From contig JAUUVE010000056.1 in the NCBI GenBank assembly GCA_030589715.1, positions 1-9,472 on the forward strand: a stretch of 9,472 nucleotides of DNA. Direction: 5' to 3'. Within the stretch, counting starts at the first letter, position 1; each line of letters begins with the position of its first letter. The notes under the pieces were generated by a model. It made no database searches. It was not told where the DNA came from and saw only the letters and a list, made by a program, of their open reading frames with translations. Position numbers and translations under genes: made by a program. Positions 6,595 to 9,472 of the stretch are shown one piece after another. The stretch is from Desulfobacteraceae bacterium (GTDB lineage Bacteria; Desulfobacterota; DSM-4660; Desulfatiglandales; Desulfatiglandaceae).

Positions 6595-8163
6595 ATGAAC
6601 GTTGGCAGTTTTCTGGACATTGCGGAAGCCCGCTTTCCGGATAAGTTGGCGGTGATCTCTGAGGAGCGAAGGTTTACTTACAGGCAGGTCAAGGAGCGCG
6701 TCCAGAGGCTCATGACCGGCCTGGCCAAGCTGGGTGTAAAAAAGGGCGACCGTGTGGCCACCCTGATGTGGAATAGCCCTGAGATGATGGAGGTCAACCT
6801 GGCGGCTATCCGATTGGGGGCGATCTTCACCCCACTAAATTACCGGCTGAAGGGGCCTGAACTATCCTTTGTCGTTGAAAACGCACACCCTACGATACTT
6901 GTGACCGATGATACATGCCAGGATATGGCAGGTCAGGTCGTGGCAGACGTCTTAGGCCGCGAGCGGATGTTTACCACCTCCTCGAGATCGAACAGCCACT
7001 TCAGACCCTATGAGACCCTTGTGTCAAAGAATGAACACTACAAAGGGTCAGTAGCCTCTAGTGGCGGGGATGCCTGTCAACTCCTCTACACCTCAGGGAC
7101 CACAGCTAGGCCCAAAGGGGTCATCTTGAGTCACGAAAACGTTATCTGGAACGCCTTCAACATGATCCATGCCCGACGCGATCGGCCCGATGACGTTTCC
7201 CTGGTGGTGGGGCCCCTGTTCCATGCAGCAGCCCTTAACAGCCATTATATCCCCCGCCTGGCGCTGGGCGCCACCATGATTATCATGACCAAATTCGATC
7301 CAGGCCTGATGATGGATCTGGTCCAGAGCGAAAGGGCCACGGTGGTCCCCGGCAATCCCACCCTTTTTATTATGCTGCTGGAGCATTGCGCCTCCAGGGA
7401 ATTTGACACATCCTCAGTGACTACCCTAACTTCCGGGGCCGACAAGCTCCCGGATCATATCAAGAAGGCACTTATGGACTTATTTCCCCGCGCCGAAGGT
7501 GTCTTTGACATCTATGGCCTGACAGAATGCGGTCACTGTGTCAGCTGCCTTGATGCCAGGGACTCCTTGCGAAAGACCGCCTGTGTGGGGCCACCACTCC
7601 CCTTCGTGCAGGTGAGCTAGCTTAACAATGAGGGACACCAGGTTGGGGTGGGTGAGCCGGGGGAGGTGGTCGTCCGGGGGGCAAATGTGATGAAGGGCTA
7701 TTATGGCCTGCCCGAGGAGACTTCCAAGGTCATCAGGGATGGCTGGTTTTATTCAGGAGACCTGGCACGGGCGGATGAGGAGGGGTTTCTCTACATAGTG
7801 GATCGGAAAAAAGATATGATAGTGACCGGGGGCGAGAATGTCTCGGCCAGAGAGGTGGAAGAGGTGCTTTTCGCCCACCGGGCCGTTCTCAAGGCGGCGA
7901 TCTTTGGCCTTCCTGACCCAAAGTGGGGAGAGAAGGTTGTGGCGGCAGTGATCCTTCGCAAAGGTCACGAGGCCACCCCTGAGCGACTGCAGGCCTTTCT
8001 CAAGGAGAGGATTGCAGGGTACAAAGTACCCAAGGAAGTATTCTTCAGAGATCAGTTCCCGGAAACCGGAGCCGGCAAGGTCCAGAAGAACATACTCAAG
8101 AAGGCCTATACACCAATCGAGGAATCAAAACCTGAGCACCTTCCCATCAACGGGGATGAATAG
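6595..8163 (+). pseudogene. AMP-forming acyl-CoA synthetase (fatty-acyl-CoA ligase) with an in-frame TAG
   Basis: ANL-superfamily adenylating enzyme that would make acyl-CoA from a carboxylic acid, ATP and CoA. Both halves lie in one frame, 521 residues plus one internal TAG, the usual family length. The N-lobe has the phosphate-binding loop YTSGTTARPKG (165-175), the FH of PLFHAAA (209-210) and the A5 motif IYGLTECG (306-313). Codon 342 is TAG (7618-7620). Beyond it lie GEPGEVVVRG, the A7 motif SGDLA, the hinge motif DRKKDMIVTGGENVS and the A10 motif ETGAGKVQK with the catalytic lysine. The stop falls in the strand normally reading VQV-Arg-(Leu/Ile/Val)-Val-Asn; here it reads VQV-Ser-TAG-Leu-Asn. 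Without readthrough the protein lacks its C-terminal lobe and should be inactive. GAGGAG (about 6577-6582) precedes the ATG at a longish 12 bases. Decay, sequence error or amber readthrough are all possible. The end overlaps the opposing hydrolase gene by 39 bp. Confidence 0.85.
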
Positions 8164-8874
8164 CCGGTCAGCCCCTATGCCTTCCCTTTCAGCCAGGGCC
8201 CTGAGGTCAGCCCTTGAGACTGTCCCGTGGTCCAGGGCCTCCATGTGTGTGGCCACAACAATGGCCTTGGGTGCAGCTTGACAAAGTGCAATGGTCTGTT
8301 CTGCATCCATAACTATGGGATCGCTTTTGGAAAGCTTTGCACCGCTAGAGTGGGTCAAGATGATATCCGGTTGAATGTCCGTAACGACCTGCCGCACTTC
8401 ATCACACAATATGGTATCGCCTGCCCAGTAAAGAGTAGGTTCACTTTCAGCCTGAAGAACATACCCTGACACATTTCCCATCTTTCCAGCCCAAGTACCC
8501 ATGCCGTGTCGACCCTGTGTGCGAGTCAGCTTTATGCCCTGCCATTCCGTGACTTGGTCAACGGGAGTAACAGAATGGAAACCCTTTTTCCTGAGTCGCT
8601 CTTCATCTCCCGGCTGGCAGAGGATCGGCATGTCTTTGGAGAGCATATCCTGTGCCGCCGGGTCAAAATGGTCTATATGCAAATGGGAGAGAAGGACCAT
8701 TTCAATACCATCCACAACATCCTGGGCCGGGATCGGCAAATCAGAAATGGGATTAGGAGATATGCCGGCAAACGAGTCAAACTCATGTTTCTGAGATAGC
8801 ATAGGATCGGTGAGAAAGAGCCTTCCTGTGTAAGTAATCCGTAATGTCGCGTTACGTATCTGTTGAATCTCCAT
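8125..8874 (-). CDS. Metallo-beta-lactamase-fold hydrolase (UlaG-like)
   Basis: 249-aa cytoplasmic hydrolase of the metallo-beta-lactamase superfamily, nearest in style to the UlaG-like / beta-lactamase domain 2 group (PF12706). The sequence opens MEIQQIRNATLRITYTGRLF and LTDPML, the usual first strands. The metal motif is SHLHIDHFD, with His64, His66, Asp68 and His69. RHG supplies His123, AGDT supplies the bridging Asp153, and THMEALDH supplies His210 and His216. A complete dinuclear metal site is therefore plausible. The substrate is unknown. I chose the ATG at 8874 because GGAGGAA lies just upstream and homology begins there; the same frame runs on to 8958 but through a tandem repeat and without motifs. 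The stop TGA (8125-8127) lies within the oppositely oriented ligase gene, so the two genes converge and overlap by 39 bp. gmd lies 76 bp upstream on the same strand. Confidence 0.9.
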   Translation of the reverse strand: MEIQQIRNATLRITYTGRLFLTDPMLSQKHEFDSFAGISPNPISDLPIPAQDVVDGIEMVLLSHLHIDHFDPAAQDMLSKDMPILCQPGDEERLRKKGFHSVTPVDQVTEWQGIKLTRTQGRHGMGTWAGKMGNVSGYVLQAESEPTLYWAGDTILCDEVRQVVTDIQPDIILTHSSGAKLSKSDPIVMDAEQTIALCQAAPKAIVVATHMEALDHGTVSRADLRALAEREGIGADRLFIPVDGKVLRF

Positions 8875-8877
8875 GAC

Positions 8878-8884
8878 TTCCTCC
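8878..8884 (-). promoter_or_regulatory. Ribosome binding site fixing the hydrolase start
   Basis: On the minus strand GGAGGAA followed by GTC leads into the ATG at 8874. This is a near-ideal Shine-Dalgarno sequence and supports the shorter 249-aa start over the longer frame that reads through the heptamer repeat. Confidence 0.8.
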
Positions 8885-8899
8885 ACTCCCCAAATCCCT

Positions 8900-8941
8900 G
8901 CAACCCGCAACCCGCAACTCGCAACTCGCAACCAACAACCC
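8900..8941. repeat. Short tandem repeat, 7-bp unit GCAACCC / GCAACTC, about six copies
   Basis: Plus-strand units are GCAACCC, GCAACCC, GCAACTC, GCAACTC, GCAACCA and ACAACCC. The array fills most of the 76-bp space between the gmd stop and the hydrolase start, and on the coding (minus) strand reads as GGGTTGC/GAGTTGC. It resembles the heptameric short tandem repeats known from several bacterial genomes (for example cyanobacterial STRRs), but no relation can be shown from one copy. Confidence 0.9.
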
Positions 8942-8950
8942 CCAACACCA

Positions 8951-9472
8951 CTACTCAAAATAATTCTTCACCTCAAACCCCTCTCTTCTGCACAGGACAT
9001 CCCTCTCTGCCTCTCGAAGGTCTTGGGCAACCATTTCCGTCACCATCTCTTCAAATGAGATCTTCGGTTCCCAACCAAGCTCTTTCTTTGCCAGGCTGGC
9101 ATCGCCCAGCAGTGAGTCCACCTCTGTGGGTCTGAAATATCTGGGATCAACCGCCACAATGCATCTCCCTGTCTTCTGATCATACCCTTTTTCTTCAGCC
9201 CCTTTCCCTTCCCACCGGATATCAAATCCAAGCTCCTTTGCGGCGACGGCAACAAAATTCCTAACAGAACGCTGGCTGCCTGTTGCGATTACGTAATCCT
9301 TGGGGACCTCCTGCTGGAGCATAAGCCACATCATCTCAACGTAGTCACGGGCATGGCCCCAGTCGCGTTTACTCTACAGGTTCCCCAGATAAAGACACGC
9401 CTGAAACCCAAGGTTGATGCGGGCCCCTCGACGGGTTATTTTTCGGGTATCGAACGTATCCCCCCGTATGGG
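8951..9472 (-). pseudogene. gmd: GDP-mannose 4,6-dehydratase, C-terminal part, with an in-frame TAG
   Basis: GDP-mannose 4,6-dehydratase converts GDP-D-mannose to GDP-4-keto-6-deoxymannose, the precursor of GDP-fucose, GDP-rhamnose and GDP-perosamine used in surface polysaccharides. About 173 codons of the C-terminal part are visible; the NAD-binding N-terminus and the Ser-Tyr-Lys catalytic residues lie beyond the right edge. Signature blocks are TRKIT, CLYLGNL, SKRDWGHARDYVEMMW, YVIATGSQRSVRNFV, DPRYFRPTEVDSLLGD and KKELGWEPKISFEEMV. Between GNL and SKRDWG the codon is TAG (9374-9376), where the family normally has Asp, Glu or another polar residue. The frame is the same on both sides. Upstream of the TAG a few further residues differ from what I expect (PIRGDTFDTRKITRRGARI), which suggests relaxed selection or poor sequence quality near the edge. 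The gene ends with a normal TAG at 8951-8953. Confidence 0.88.

Noticed and set aside
7648..8163. Independent 171-codon gene starting at GTG 7648
   Set aside because: It is in the same frame as the ligase upstream, lacks a proper ribosome binding site and encodes only the missing C-terminal part of the ligase; it is the downstream half of one interrupted gene.
8875..8958. N-terminal extension of the hydrolase to a TTG at 8958
   Set aside because: The extra 28 codons translate the heptamer repeat (LRVASCGLRVAG), while a near-ideal ribosome binding site and family homology both point to the ATG at 8874.

Overview
The window is bacterial chromosomal DNA whose gene content suits an anaerobic, acyl-CoA-metabolising bacterium, most likely of the Desulfobacterota (sulfate-reducing or syntrophic Deltaproteobacteria) type. 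That guess rests on a two-subunit ADP-forming acyl-CoA synthetase, an AMP-forming fatty-acyl-CoA ligase, a winged-helix/polyferredoxin protein and a FAD oxidoreductase lying together, with GTG/TTG starts and short-period intergenic repeats. No ribosomal or phylogenetic marker is present, so the assignment is inference. I see no rRNA, tRNA, CRISPR array, phage gene or transposase.

Layout. (1) 1-625, plus: C-terminal part of an unrecognised protein cut by the window edge. (2) 733-2771, plus: alpha and beta subunits of an NDP-forming acyl-CoA synthetase, overlapping by 7 bp and clearly one operon; both catalytic histidines are present. (3) 2772-3432: a 661-bp gap without a convincing large gene, with one possible 58-codon ORF and one hairpin followed by TTTT. 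(4) 3433-6465, plus: a FAD-dependent oxidoreductase, an unrecognised 102-aa acidic protein, and an iron-sulfur protein with an N-terminal winged-helix-like region, a Cys-rich middle and a C-terminal 2[4Fe-4S] ferredoxin domain. (5) 6463-6576: a 114-bp segment bounded by perfect 17-bp inverted repeats starting and ending in TA, which resembles a MITE and supplies the stop codon of the iron-sulfur gene. (6) 6595-8163, plus: an AMP-forming acyl-CoA synthetase, full length but interrupted by one in-frame TAG. (7) 8125-8874, minus: a metallo-beta-lactamase-fold hydrolase converging on and overlapping the ligase gene. (8) 8951-9472, minus: C-terminal part of GDP-mannose 4,6-dehydratase, also interrupted by one in-frame TAG.

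How the genes fit together. The ADP-forming enzyme can conserve the energy of a CoA thioester as ATP, the AMP-forming ligase activates a carboxylic acid at the cost of ATP, and the FAD and Fe-S proteins could handle electrons from oxidation of the acyl group. This link is inferred from proximity. The minus-strand gmd fragment belongs to nucleotide-sugar synthesis for surface polysaccharide and is unrelated.

The most notable signals are two in-frame amber codons, each with matching protein on both sides in the same frame, in two unrelated genes 1.8 kb apart; the TA-bounded inverted-repeat element; and two different short tandem repeats (8 bp and 7 bp), each just upstream of a start codon. The ambers may be decay, sequence error or translated TAG. 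Three genes here also end in TAG, which argues against wholesale reassignment.
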